Below are positions 15,625 through 24,104 of a stretch of 46,317 bases of DNA, piece by piece. A model generated the notes under the pieces. It was not told the origin of the DNA. It searched no databases and saw nothing but the letters and a program-made list of their open reading frames with translations. Each line of letters begins with the position of its first letter. Within the stretch, counting starts at the first letter, position 1. The position numbers and the translations under genes were made by a program. Source of the stretch: Collinsella sp. (GTDB taxonomy: Bacteria; Actinomycetota; Coriobacteriia; Coriobacteriales; Coriobacteriaceae); the NCBI GenBank assembly GCA_031296755.1, contig JAUMMZ010000060.1, positions 1 through 46,317 of the forward strand, in the 5' to 3' direction.

Positions 15625-16668
15625 ATGTCGTTTGCCAAGTTCTTTAAAGATGCGCTGCTTCCCGTCGCCGTGTGGACGTGCGGCGTGCTGTTGAGCTGCT
15701 TTGTGCTGACGGTCGCCGGCGCACCCGTTTCCATCGTGGTCGTGGCGGTCGGCGTGTCCTATATCTTTGGTATGCTCGGCATCGTGATCGAGTACGCGCG
15801 CCGTCGTCGTTTTCTGCGCCAGCTGGAGCGTGCGGCAGAGGAGCTCGAGAGTCCCGCATGGGTGCAGGAGATGGTGCAATGCCCGACCTATGCCGAGGGC
15901 GAGCTCGAATACGAGGTCTTGCGCCGGGTGGGCAAAGCCGCTTGCGACGAGGTTGCCGAAGGCAGGCGTCAGACCGATGACTATCGCGACTATATCGAGA
16001 GCTGGGTCCACGAGGCCAAGCTGCCTCTGGCGGCAGCCCATCTGATTTTGGAAAACCTGGACGGCAGCGAAGACGATCTGTCGCGTGTGGATGACCTGGG
16101 CCGCGAGCTTGTCCGCGTGGAGCGCTATATCGACCAGGCACTGTACTATGCGCGCTCGGAAGTCGTGGAGCGCGACTACCTGATTCGCCGCTGGGATCTC
16201 AAAACCTTGGTGACGGGCGCGATTAAAGCCAACGCGCGTGAGCTCATCGCGGCGCACGTGGCCCCGGTGTGCGAGAACCTCGACTTCGAGGTTTTTACCG
16301 ACGAGAAGTGGCTCGAGTTTATTCTGGGCCAGCTCATTCAGAACAGCATTAAATATGCGCGTGAGGACGGCGCGAGGATCGTGTTTTCGGGAGCGTTGTT
16401 GGACGAGGGCCTGGCAAGCGAGCGCATCGAGCTTGCCGTCGCGGATAACGGCTGCGGCGTGAGCGCGGCCGACCTGCCGCGCGTGTTCGAGAAGGGCTTT
16501 ACCGGCGACAACGGCCGCACCACCAAGCGCGCAACGGGCATCGGCCTCTACCTGGTGGCGCGTCTGTGCTCCAAGATGGGCATCGACGTCACCGCGGCAT
16601 CCGAGCCCGGCGAAGGCTTCGTCGTAACATTCGCCTTCTCAACCAACAAGTTCCAGTATTTCGAGTAA
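15625..16668 (+). CDS. Intramembrane-sensing histidine kinase, BceS-like
   Basis: 347 residues. Two TM helices (about 11-31 and 35-56) are separated by only 3-4 residues, so there is no extracytoplasmic sensing domain; this is the hallmark of the intramembrane kinases. The DHp domain carries His129 in SWVHEAKLPLAAA, a BceS-type H box. The ATPase has N box LIQNSIKYARE, G1 VADNGCGVS and G2 TGIGLYLVARLC. BceS proteins normally sense flux through a BceAB ABC transporter; none is next to it here. It ends at the terminator 16700-16732. Confidence 0.9.
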   Translation: MSFAKFFKDALLPVAVWTCGVLLSCFVLTVAGAPVSIVVVAVGVSYIFGMLGIVIEYARRRRFLRQLERAAEELESPAWVQEMVQCPTYAEGELEYEVLRRVGKAACDEVAEGRRQTDDYRDYIESWVHEAKLPLAAAHLILENLDGSEDDLSRVDDLGRELVRVERYIDQALYYARSEVVERDYLIRRWDLKTLVTGAIKANARELIAAHVAPVCENLDFEVFTDEKWLEFILGQLIQNSIKYAREDGARIVFSGALLDEGLASERIELAVADNGCGVSAADLPRVFEKGFTGDNGRTTKRATGIGLYLVARLCSKMGIDVTAASEPGEGFVVTFAFSTNKFQYFE

Positions 16669-16699
16669 CGCACGCGGCAGACGTCCGCCCAAACAAAAA

Positions 16700-16732
16700 C
16701 GTGCCGCCCCAATCGGGGCGGCACGCCATCTT
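16700..16732 (+). terminator. Terminator of the two-component operon
   Basis: CGTGCCGCCCC (16700-16710) pairs with GGGGCGGCACG (16715-16725), followed by a T-rich CATCTTCT. Confidence 0.75.
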
Positions 16733-16769
16733 CTATCAGCCAACTCGCTGAAGTACGGTGACGAAGACA

Positions 16770-16852
16770 CAAGGCCGGGAGGGGTTATCAAAGCCGACAT
16801 CCCGCAGCCGCGAAGCGGCGAGGACGTCGGCGTGATAACCCCGCAGGCCTTG
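16770..16852. other. Long structured hairpin past the uspA stop
   Basis: Nested pairs: CAAGGCC/GGCCTTG, GGGGTTATCA/TGATAACCCC, GCCGACATCC/GGACGTCGGC (one mismatch) and GCCGC/GCGGC with loop GAA. It lies between two converging genes and has no strong T run. Confidence 0.65.
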
Positions 16853-16869
16853 CGCCGGCGGGAAGGAAC

Positions 16870-17307
16870 CTACTTCACGACCAGGATGTCGCAGTCGGTG
16901 TTGCGCAGCAGGAACGTCGAAATCGAACCCAGGAGCGCATACTTGATCGAGGACAGGCCGCGGGCGCCGCAGAGCACCAGGTCGGGCTTAACCACGTCGA
17001 GCATCTCGTCCTTGAGCGTCTCGCGAATGCGGCCGGCGCGAATCATGACCTCGACCTCGGGAATGTCGGGATTGGCCTTGGCCTCTTCGAGCTGCTTGGC
17101 GATGGAGTTCTTAAATGCTTCCTCTAGGCCGTTGACCAGATCGACCGGATAGGAACCGGCGCTCTCGAGCGCCGTGGAATCGATAACGTGGCCGATGATT
17201 AGCTTGGCGCCGTTGTTCGCGGCGACCTTGATGGCGCGTGCGAGCACAAAATCCTGCTGCTCAGTACCGTCGAGTGAAACAAATACCTTGGTGTAGCCCT
17301 CGTTCAT
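16870..17307 (-). CDS. Universal stress protein, UspA family
   Basis: 145 residues, cytoplasmic nucleotide-binding protein. The ATP-binding signature is near the end: GARGLSSIKYALLGSIST (G-x2-G-x9-G-S/T), after DLVLCG. The N terminus KVFVSLDGTEQQDFVLARAI is the usual first strand and helix. Such proteins accumulate in stress and starvation; the exact role varies. The start codon is the ATG at 17307, preceded by GGAGG. It is monocistronic with the long hairpin 16770-16852 right after it. Confidence 0.92.
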   Translation of the reverse strand: MNEGYTKVFVSLDGTEQQDFVLARAIKVAANNGAKLIIGHVIDSTALESAGSYPVDLVNGLEEAFKNSIAKQLEEAKANPDIPEVEVMIRAGRIRETLKDEMLDVVKPDLVLCGARGLSSIKYALLGSISTFLLRNTDCDILVVK

Positions 17308-17554
17308 GGTTTCCTCCTTGGTCTATCGCACGGGCGCGGGGCTCGTGCATCGGGCGGGCGCGGGCGCGTTGGCCGCCGGACACTTTATCTTGTTGCAGTT
17401 ATACCCAAGGATTTGGGTTTGACCGCTCGCAATTCTGTGAACGGGCGAGTTTTTTGGTAAGGGTAGGCGCAGGCGCGCCGCCAACGGTTGATAATGGGAC
17501 ATCGCCCGCACCGTCCGCAGACAATATCGGCGGGTGTCTAACGAGGGGGTCCCT

Positions 17555-18535
17555 TTGGATATTATCGAGCTTCTAAAATCTGCCTTCATGGGCCTAGTCG
17601 AGGGCATCACCGAATGGCTGCCTGTTTCGTCGACCGGTCACATGATCTTGGTGGACGAGTTCGTCAAGATGAACGTGAGCGAGACGTTCTGGAATATGTT
17701 CCTGGTCGTGATTCAGCTCGGTGCCATTCTGGCCGTCTGTGTGCTGTTCTTCCATGAGCTCAATCCGTTCTCGCCCAGCAAGGGCAAGGAGGGCCGTCGC
17801 GACACCTGGGTGCTGTGGGGCAAGATTGTGCTCGGCTGCATTCCTGCGGCGGCGATCGGTCTGCCGCTCAACGACTGGATGGAGGAGCATTTCTACAATG
17901 CTCCCGTCGTGGCGCTGGCGCTCATTGTGTACGGCGTGTTGTTTATCGTGATCGAGAACTGGCGCGCGAGCAAGCGCGAGGAAATGGCCGTTGCCGGTTC
18001 GTTTGGTTCGCGTGCTGTGGTGTCGGGTGGACGTCCCGCCGGTGCGCACTTTGCGGCGCCCGCGGCAGACGTTGCCGAGGACGAGGGCGATGACGAGAAT
18101 CTGGACTTTGGCTCCATCGCCACGCTCGAGGACCTGAGCTGGAAGACTGCGCTGGGTATCGGCTGCTTCCAGGTGCTTTCGCTGGTGCCTGGTACGTCTC
18201 GCTCCGGTTCTACCATCATCGGCGGCCTGCTTTTGGGCTGCACGCGTTCGGTGGCGTCCAAGTTTACGTTCTTCCTGGCCATCCCTGTCATGTTTGGCGC
18301 GAGTGCGCTCAAGCTCGTCAAGTATTTCATCAAGGGCGGTACGTTCGGTGCCAACGAGGTCGCCATCCTGGGCGTGGGCTGCGTTGTGGCCTTTGTGGTT
18401 TCGCTTATCGCCATTAAGTGGCTCATGGGCTTCGTCCGCCGTCACGACTTCAAGTGCTTCGGCGTCTACCGCATCATTCTGGGCATCGTGGTGCTTGCGT
18501 ACTTCTTCGTCTTGGAGCCTATGCTCGGCCTGTAA
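17555..18535 (+). CDS. uppP: Undecaprenyl-diphosphatase
   Basis: 326 residues from a TTG at 17555, chosen because GAGGGGG (17543-17549) is 5 bases before it and the protein then begins with the family's helix DIIELLKSAFMGLVEGITEW. UppP in the membrane dephosphorylates C55-PP for reuse in peptidoglycan synthesis. Signature sites: EGITEWLPVSSTGHMIL and LVPGTSRSGSTI. Compared with the approx. 270-residue E. coli protein it is longer because of an approx. 50-residue insertion (about 148-200, Gly/Ala/Asp-rich: AAPAADVAEDEGDDE). The terminator hairpin follows. Confidence 0.95.
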   Translation: MDIIELLKSAFMGLVEGITEWLPVSSTGHMILVDEFVKMNVSETFWNMFLVVIQLGAILAVCVLFFHELNPFSPSKGKEGRRDTWVLWGKIVLGCIPAAAIGLPLNDWMEEHFYNAPVVALALIVYGVLFIVIENWRASKREEMAVAGSFGSRAVVSGGRPAGAHFAAPAADVAEDEGDDENLDFGSIATLEDLSWKTALGIGCFQVLSLVPGTSRSGSTIIGGLLLGCTRSVASKFTFFLAIPVMFGASALKLVKYFIKGGTFGANEVAILGVGCVVAFVVSLIAIKWLMGFVRRHDFKCFGVYRIILGIVVLAYFFVLEPMLGL

Positions 18536-18550
18536 CTTGGTTGACGCTGC

Positions 18551-18650
18551 GCGGCGGCCAGAACGACAACTTGTCATTCAAAGAGGGTGGCATGACCAAA
18601 AGGTCTATGCCGCCCTCTTTTCATGCCAATTTGTTCGTTCTGGCCGCCGC
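18551..18650 (+). terminator. Nested palindrome containing the uppP terminator
   Basis: Inner: AAAGAGGGTGGCAT/ATGCCGCCCTCTTT plus GACC/GGTC and loop AAAA (18580-18620), followed by TTCATG. Outer: GCGGCGGCCAGAACGA (18551-18566) is a perfect 16-bp inverted copy of 18635-18650. Confidence 0.7.
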
Positions 18651-18685
18651 TCGCTGCCGCTGCCGTGACATCGGTGGCTCCCTGA

Positions 18686-18752
18686 TTGGTGCAATGGGGA
18701 CAGGTTGCTTTGCAGCAACATGGTGCAGACCAACCTGACCCCATTGCACCAA
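18686..18752. repeat. 22-bp inverted repeat (TTGGTGCAATGGGG type)
   Basis: 18686-18707 pairs with 18731-18752 with one mismatch. Inside, GTTGC/GCAAC form a second short hairpin. It contains GGGGACAGGTTG, related to the elements at 24 and 27.9 kb. Confidence 0.6.
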
Positions 18753-18891
18753 ATCCGCTGGGGCGGGCCCGATGGTGGTGCACGGAGTCGTGGTGTGATT
18801 TGCGTCGGTGTCCGCGCGGCTCGGTATACTGGTACGGCTCAAACTATGGCGCTGCCCGCAGGCGCGCCGTCCGTCAGATGAGGAGTCGCCC

Positions 18892-21792
18892 ATGACCCAG
18901 CCCTTGCCCTGGGAAAAGAATGCCGCGGTACCTGTGCCGCCCGCGCCGGAACCTGTGCCGCTCGATGCATACACCGCCCCTGCAGCGCCGGAGCCCGAGC
19001 TCGTTCCGCTCGACATCTACGACGCTCCCGCGCCGGCGCCCAAGCCCGCCAAGCCGCTCGTCGACATCGACAGCCTTAATCCCGCTCAGCGCGAGGCGGT
19101 CCTGACCACCGAGGGCCCGCTGCTGGTGCTCGCCGGCGCCGGCTCGGGCAAGACCCGCGTCTTGACCTTCCGCATCGCACATATGCTCGGCGACCTGGGT
19201 GTTAAGCCCTGGCAGATCCTTGCCATCACGTTTACCAACAAGGCCGCGGCCGAGATGCGTGAGCGTCTGGCGGCACTCATTCCCAGCGGCACCCGTGGCA
19301 TGTGGGTATGCACCTTCCATGCCATGTGCGTACGTATGCTGCGCGAGGACGCCGACCTGCTGGGATACACCGGTCAGTTCACCATCTACGATGACGACGA
19401 TTCCAAGCGCATGGTGCGCGATATTATGCAGGCGCTCGGTATCGAGCAAAAGCAATTCCCCATCAATATGATCCGCAGCAAGATCAGTTCGGCCAAAAAC
19501 GCCATGATCGGCCCCGAGGACATGCTCAAATCCGCCGACAGCCCTAATGACAAAAAGGCCGCGCAGGTCTACCTGGAGCTGGAGCGCCGCCTGCGCGCCG
19601 CCAACGCGATGGACTTCGACGACCTGCTCGTGCGCACGCTCGAGCTGCTGCGCACCCGCCCCGAGGTGCTCGACAAGTACCAGGAGCGCTTCCGCTACAT
19701 TAGCGTCGACGAGTACCAGGACACCAACCACGTCCAGTACGAGATCGCCAACCTGCTGGCCGCCAAGTACCAAAACCTCATGGTCGTGGGCGATGACGAC
19801 CAGTCCATTTATAGCTGGCGTGGCGCCGACATCACCAATATCCTGGACTTTGAGAAGGACTTTAAAGACTGCAAGACCGTCAAGCTGGAGCAGAACTATC
19901 GCTCTACGGGCCATATCCTGAGCGCCGCCAACGCCGTGGTGCGTCACAACTCGCAGCGCAAGGACAAGCGCCTGTTTACGGCCGAGGGCGACGGCGAGAA
20001 GATCCAGGCCTTCCAGGCAAGCGATGAGCGCGACGAGGGCCGCTGGATTGCCGGCGAGATCGAGAAACTGCATGCCAAAGGCACGAGCTACGACGATATC
20101 GCCGTGTTCTACCGCACCAACGCCCAGTCGCGTATCCTCGAAGATATGTTCCTGCGCGCGGGCGTGCCCTACAAGATCGTGGGTGGCACGCGATTCTTCG
20201 ACCGTGCCGAGATCCGCGACGTCATGGCCTATCTTAAGATGATCGTGAACCCGGCAGACGAGATGAGCGTCAAGCGCGTCATCAACACGCCGCGCCGCGG
20301 CATCGGCTCCACCTCGATACAAAAGATCGAGCAGCTGGCGCGCGACAATCGCTGCTCGTTCTTCCAGGCCTGCGAGATCGCAACAGCCGAGACAGGCATG
20401 TTTAGCGCCAAGGTGCGTAACGGCCTGTCGAGCTTTGTGTCGCTGGTGCGCGAGGGCCGTCGCATGGACGGCGAGCTCAAGGACGTCGTCGAGATGATCG
20501 TCGATAAGACGGGCCTGCTGCAGGCTTTCCGCGCCGAGGGCACCATGGAGTCCGAGAGCCGCGCCGAGAACATCCAGGAATTCCTGGGCGTCGCCGCCGA
20601 ATTTGAGGAGACGCACGAGGATATCGAGGGTACGCTCGAGAGCCTAGAAGAGTTGCGCGCGGCCGGTGTTGCCGACGTGCCTGCCGGTGCCGAGCTCGAG
20701 CCCGTCGTGGTGAGTGCGCCCGCGCCCGAGCCGGGGCCGTCCGCCCCGGCCTCCTCGTTTGAGGCACTCGTCGGCGCGCGCGATGCCGCAGGTTCCAATC
20801 CGCTCGATAGCCTAGCCGCCCCGGCGCTCTCGCCGCAGGATGCCCTGGCCGCCGCCATCGCGGGTAACGCCTATGCCGCGCCGACTGAGCTGCCGGCGGG
20901 CGCCGTGCATGCCGACGAGATCGAGCGCACCTACGGTCCGCTCACCTGTAAGGCGCTGCCGGCACTCATGGAGTGGCTGGCCCTGCGCTCCGACTTGGAT
21001 TCCCTGGCCGGCGAGACGCATGCCATTACCATGATGACCATCCACTCCGCCAAGGGCCTGGAGTTCCCGGCGGTGTTCGTGGCCGGCATGGAGGAGGGTA
21101 TCTTCCCGCACGTGCACGACTTTGGCGGTAGTGACGATCCGGGCAAGCTCGAGGAGGAGCGCCGCTTGGCCTACGTCGCCATCACGCGCGCTCGCAAGCG
21201 CCTGTTCCTGACCTATGCGGCCACGCGTCGCACCTACGGCTCGACCTCTGCCAATCCGCGCTCGCGCTTCCTCAACGAGATTCCGTTTGAGGACATCGAG
21301 TTTAGCGGTATCGGTTCTGCCGGTTTTGAGGGCACGGGCTGGGAGAAGCGCGGCGACCGTCACGGCACGTTTGGCTCGGGTATGGGCTCGGACATGTATG
21401 GCGGCAAGGTGTTTGGCTCGCATACGCGCTCGACTGGCGGCTCTGGATCGCGCAGCGGATCGAGCTTCGATGACTTCTTTGGCGGCAGCACTTATGGCGC
21501 CGAGCGCCATCGTGGGGTTTCGCCCGACGCCGGCCGTGTTGCCTCGACCTTTGGCTCGGGCGCGCCGCGAGCCAAAAAGCCGTCATCCAAGGTATCCCCG
21601 ACGGTGGAGCGCAAGGTCGATCGTGCCAGCGCATCGCAAGATTTTGCCGCGGGCGATACCGTGAGTCATAAGACCTTTGGCACGGGCACCGTGATCTCGG
21701 TCGCCGGAGACATGATCGAGGTCCAATTCGAAAAGACCGGCCAGACCAAAAAGCTGATGAAGGGCTTTGCGCCGATCGTCAAGTTGTCGTAA
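18892..21792 (+). CDS. pcrA: ATP-dependent DNA helicase PcrA/UvrD
   Basis: 966 residues. SF1A helicase that unwinds DNA 3' to 5' in repair and replication restart. Motif I LAGAGSGKTRVLTF (about 79-92), motif II VDEYQDTN (about 271-278), motif III VGDDDQSIYSWRG, motif IV-VI region with TIHSAKGLEFPAVFVAGMEEG and YVAITRARKRL. The last 46 residues (GDTVSHKTFGTGTVISV...) form the tudor-like domain that binds RNA polymerase. GAGGAG lies before the ATG; the frame is open upstream, but the start at 18892 is best. About 90 extra Ala/Pro-rich residues (about 590-680) sit before motif V. The N-terminal 60 residues are also Pro/Ala-rich, not usual. Confidence 0.95.
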   Translation: MTQPLPWEKNAAVPVPPAPEPVPLDAYTAPAAPEPELVPLDIYDAPAPAPKPAKPLVDIDSLNPAQREAVLTTEGPLLVLAGAGSGKTRVLTFRIAHMLGDLGVKPWQILAITFTNKAAAEMRERLAALIPSGTRGMWVCTFHAMCVRMLREDADLLGYTGQFTIYDDDDSKRMVRDIMQALGIEQKQFPINMIRSKISSAKNAMIGPEDMLKSADSPNDKKAAQVYLELERRLRAANAMDFDDLLVRTLELLRTRPEVLDKYQERFRYISVDEYQDTNHVQYEIANLLAAKYQNLMVVGDDDQSIYSWRGADITNILDFEKDFKDCKTVKLEQNYRSTGHILSAANAVVRHNSQRKDKRLFTAEGDGEKIQAFQASDERDEGRWIAGEIEKLHAKGTSYDDIAVFYRTNAQSRILEDMFLRAGVPYKIVGGTRFFDRAEIRDVMAYLKMIVNPADEMSVKRVINTPRRGIGSTSIQKIEQLARDNRCSFFQACEIATAETGMFSAKVRNGLSSFVSLVREGRRMDGELKDVVEMIVDKTGLLQAFRAEGTMESESRAENIQEFLGVAAEFEETHEDIEGTLESLEELRAAGVADVPAGAELEPVVVSAPAPEPGPSAPASSFEALVGARDAAGSNPLDSLAAPALSPQDALAAAIAGNAYAAPTELPAGAVHADEIERTYGPLTCKALPALMEWLALRSDLDSLAGETHAITMMTIHSAKGLEFPAVFVAGMEEGIFPHVHDFGGSDDPGKLEEERRLAYVAITRARKRLFLTYAATRRTYGSTSANPRSRFLNEIPFEDIEFSGIGSAGFEGTGWEKRGDRHGTFGSGMGSDMYGGKVFGSHTRSTGGSGSRSGSSFDDFFGGSTYGAERHRGVSPDAGRVASTFGSGAPRAKKPSSKVSPTVERKVDRASASQDFAAGDTVSHKTFGTGTVISVAGDMIEVQFEKTGQTKKLMKGFAPIVKLS

Positions 21793-21799
21793 TCCCGGC

Positions 21800-21928
21800 G
21801 GACCTGGGCGGGCGTATGGGGCAACATCGCCTGCTCGGGCAGTCCTGCTCGCACGGAGAGCACATTAAGTGCTCTCCGGCTCGTGCGGAACTCGCGATCG
21901 ATGTTGCCCTATACGCCCGCCCAGGTCC
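21800..21928. repeat. 129-nt near-perfect palindrome after pcrA
   Basis: Arms 21800-21829 and 21899-21928 pair over 30 bp with one wobble. The inside also folds (CGGAGAGCAC/GTGCTCTCCG). It starts 8 bases after the pcrA stop codon. Confidence 0.75.
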
Positions 21929-22012
21929 TTGGGTAACGTTGCTGGACGAACGTCGCTTTGCTCGTTCGCTTTTTGATCTGGAGAGCCGGGTGGGCTGAAT
22001 ACTTAGACATGG

Positions 22013-22050
22013 CAAGGGGCTCCCCCGTTGATGAACGGGGGAGCCCCTTG
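22013..22050. terminator. 17-bp perfect terminator, pcrA/manA convergent gap
   Basis: CAAGGGGCTCCCCCGTT (22013-22029), loop GATG, then its complement to 22050, then TTGCG. It serves both the converging genes. Confidence 0.8.
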
Positions 22051-22074
22051 TTGCGTTTGGGTTGTTGGTGCGAT

Positions 22075-23007
22075 CTACAGGTGCGAGACGATCAGTTCCA
22101 TCTTGCCTTCGAGGTCGATGGAGCTGACGGTGCTCGGGGCCAGCAGGTGACTTCCCTTGTGGACGGGGTCGCCGCAGACGGTGCCTTCGCCGTCGATGAC
22201 CGACAGGCACATGAAGGGCCAGCGCTGGTCGAGGGTCTTGCTGCCGTTAACGCGCACGCGATCGACGGTGTAGCAGGGGCAAGACTCGAGCTCGGTCACA
22301 CCGTCCACCTCGGGCGCGGTCACCGTGCCGTCGGTCGGAGCCTGAGCATCAAAGTTTATGCAGTCGAGGCTCTGCTCAATGTGCAGGGGACGTAGTTTGC
22401 CGTCGGTGCCGGGACGGTCGTAGTCGTACAGACGATACGTCACGTCGCTCGACTGCTGCGTCTCCAAAATGAGCGTGCCGGTCTTGATGGCGTGCACGGT
22501 ACCGGAATCAATCTGGAAAAAGTCGCCCTTGTGAATCGGCAACACGTTGAGCATGTCGTCCCAACGTCCTTCCTCGATCATTTGTGCGGCCTCGGCGCGG
22601 TCCTTGGCACGCTGGCCGACGATGATCGTGGCGTCGGGCTCGCAGTCCAGCACATACCAACACTCGGTTTTGCCCAGGCTACCGTTCTCGTGCTCGGCAG
22701 CGTACTCGTCGTTGGGATGAATCTGGATCGAAAGGTCGTCCTTGGCGTCCAGAATCTTAATGAGCAGCGGGAACTCCTTGCCCTCGCAGTTGCCAAAGAG
22801 CTCGCGATGCTCGGCCCACAGCCACGACAGCGTGTGGCCGGCATACGGGCCCTCCGCAATCTGGCAGTCGCCGTTGGGGTGGGCCGAGATGGCCCAGCAC
22901 TCACCGATGGGGCCATCGGGAATGTCGTAGCCAAATACGGTTTCGAGCTGGCGACCGCCCCAGATCTTCTCGTGGAAGATCGGCGTCAGCTTAATCAAAT
23001 CGGACAT
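22075..23007 (-). CDS. manA: Mannose-6-phosphate isomerase, class I
   Basis: 310 residues. Interconverts mannose-6-P and fructose-6-P with zinc. The metal site is visible: IQIHPND (His) and KTECWYVL (Glu), with a further His in GTVHAI. Fold: cupin beta-strands, ending MELIVSHL. I chose the ATG at 23007 (GGGGG 7 bases before); the ATG at 23013 is only 2 bases from that site. It lies 74 bases after the GntR gene on the same strand, so it may be in one transcript, linking mannose use to the sugar locus. Confidence 0.93.
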   Translation of the reverse strand: MSDLIKLTPIFHEKIWGGRQLETVFGYDIPDGPIGECWAISAHPNGDCQIAEGPYAGHTLSWLWAEHRELFGNCEGKEFPLLIKILDAKDDLSIQIHPNDEYAAEHENGSLGKTECWYVLDCEPDATIIVGQRAKDRAEAAQMIEEGRWDDMLNVLPIHKGDFFQIDSGTVHAIKTGTLILETQQSSDVTYRLYDYDRPGTDGKLRPLHIEQSLDCINFDAQAPTDGTVTAPEVDGVTELESCPCYTVDRVRVNGSKTLDQRWPFMCLSVIDGEGTVCGDPVHKGSHLLAPSTVSSIDLEGKMELIVSHL

Positions 23008-23081
23008 GTTCATACCCCCATTGTGTTGCGCGGGCGCTGCACAAAACAGCTCAAAGCGAGCGCCCGGATGACTACAAAAAC

Positions 23082-23801
23082 CTATGCCAACGTTACGTTG
23101 TGCAACTCAAAGCGGTCGCCAACGTTGCGCGAGACCGAATACTCAAAGGCGGCGCCGCTGTCCAAAAAGCCAATCTGGGTGAGCTCGAGCAGGGGAGAGC
23201 CAGGCTTGGTGTCCAGGCGCTCGGCTTCTTCCCCGGTTGCTGCCACGGCGCGAATGGTACGGTGGAAGCTCGAAATCTTCAGCCCACATTGCTCGCGGAT
23301 GAAGTGGTAGACCGATCCGTACAGGTCCTTCTTTTTCAGCCCCGGAATCAGCTCGAGGGGCATGTAGGTGTACTCGATAACGATGGGCTTCTCATCGGCC
23401 TGACGCACACGCACGATGTGATAGGCAAAGTCATCCTCGGCAATTCCCAGCTGGGCTGCGATGTCCGCTGGTGGATTAACAATCGAGAAATCGTAGACCA
23501 CCGAGGTCACCTTCTCCCCGCGGTGCTCATACGAAAAGCCCTGGGCACGGTCGTTTTTGCCCTGGAAAAACGCCTGACCGGGAAGTCCCGCCGTGTCCTT
23601 AACGTAGGTACCCGATCCGCGTCGGCTGGTAATAAGACCTTCTTCGGTGATTTGTTCAATAGCTCGTTTGACGGTGATTTTGGAAACGCTATAGAGCTCG
23701 CAGAACTCAACGACGGTGGGAAGCTTGTCGCCCGGTTTAAGAGTGCCATCCTCGATGCTTCGACGAATATCTGCAGCTATCGCCTCGTATTTGGGAATCA
23801 T
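23082..23801 (-). CDS. GntR/HutC-family transcriptional regulator
   Basis: 239 residues. The N-terminal winged helix (about 1-68: PKYEAIAADIRRSIEDGTL, LPTVVEFCELYSVSKITVKR, ITSRRGSGTYVK) is followed by a UTRA ligand-binding domain (about 85-239). HutC-type regulators bind phosphorylated sugars; this one is likely to sense an intermediate such as a phospho-glucoside. AAAGGAGGT is 5 bases before the ATG at 23801. It is divergent from the bgl/PTS operon, with 303 bases between, and likely represses it. Confidence 0.9.
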   Translation of the reverse strand: MIPKYEAIAADIRRSIEDGTLKPGDKLPTVVEFCELYSVSKITVKRAIEQITEEGLITSRRGSGTYVKDTAGLPGQAFFQGKNDRAQGFSYEHRGEKVTSVVYDFSIVNPPADIAAQLGIAEDDFAYHIVRVRQADEKPIVIEYTYMPLELIPGLKKKDLYGSVYHFIREQCGLKISSFHRTIRAVAATGEEAERLDTKPGSPLLELTQIGFLDSGAAFEYSVSRNVGDRFELHNVTLA

Positions 23802-23909
23802 TGAACCTCCTTTCCGACATATATCAATACGCAAGTAAGTATAACCCTTAACAAGGCACCCATATAACCTTTATCTAAGAAGCTCGAGAAAGAAAAAAGA
23901 AAAAAACGC

Positions 23910-23937
23910 TTTACATTTAGAATTAGAGCGCTATAGT
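23910..23937 (+). promoter_or_regulatory. Promoter of the bgl operon
   Basis: TTTACA (23910-23915), a 16-base spacer and TATAGT (23932-23937), in AT-rich DNA. Predicted start about 23944, giving a leader of 160 bases that contains the hairpin 23981-24070. Confidence 0.55.
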
Positions 23938-23980
23938 TTAAGCAACGAACGGAATCCTTCCGCACAACAGGATCGACCGT

Positions 23981-24070
23981 TTGGGGACGGTTTTGTTTTG
24001 GCGGGTTGGATATCGGTATGGCCGGTGCGCGCCCGCGCCGGATAACCTGCCAAAGCAAACCCGTCTCCAA
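23981..24070 (+). repeat. 27-bp inverted repeat in the bgl leader
   Basis: Arms 23981-24007 and 24044-24070 match with 4 differences. The right arm (AACCTGCCAAAGCAAACC) is close to the terminator-like element at 27922-27963. Confidence 0.65.
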
Positions 24071-24104
24071 CCGGAAGTTCTAGAACACGAAAGCGAGGAC
24101 TTTG

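Larger units (their letters stand above)
18536..18891. other. Gap with nested palindrome and a second inverted repeat
   Basis: Holds two structured units (18551-18650, 18686-18752) and the pcrA leader with a TATACT (about 18833). No gene is supported. Confidence 0.5.

Noticed and set aside
18874..20616. A long leftward frame opposite pcrA
   Set aside because: Shadow of the GC-rich third positions of pcrA.
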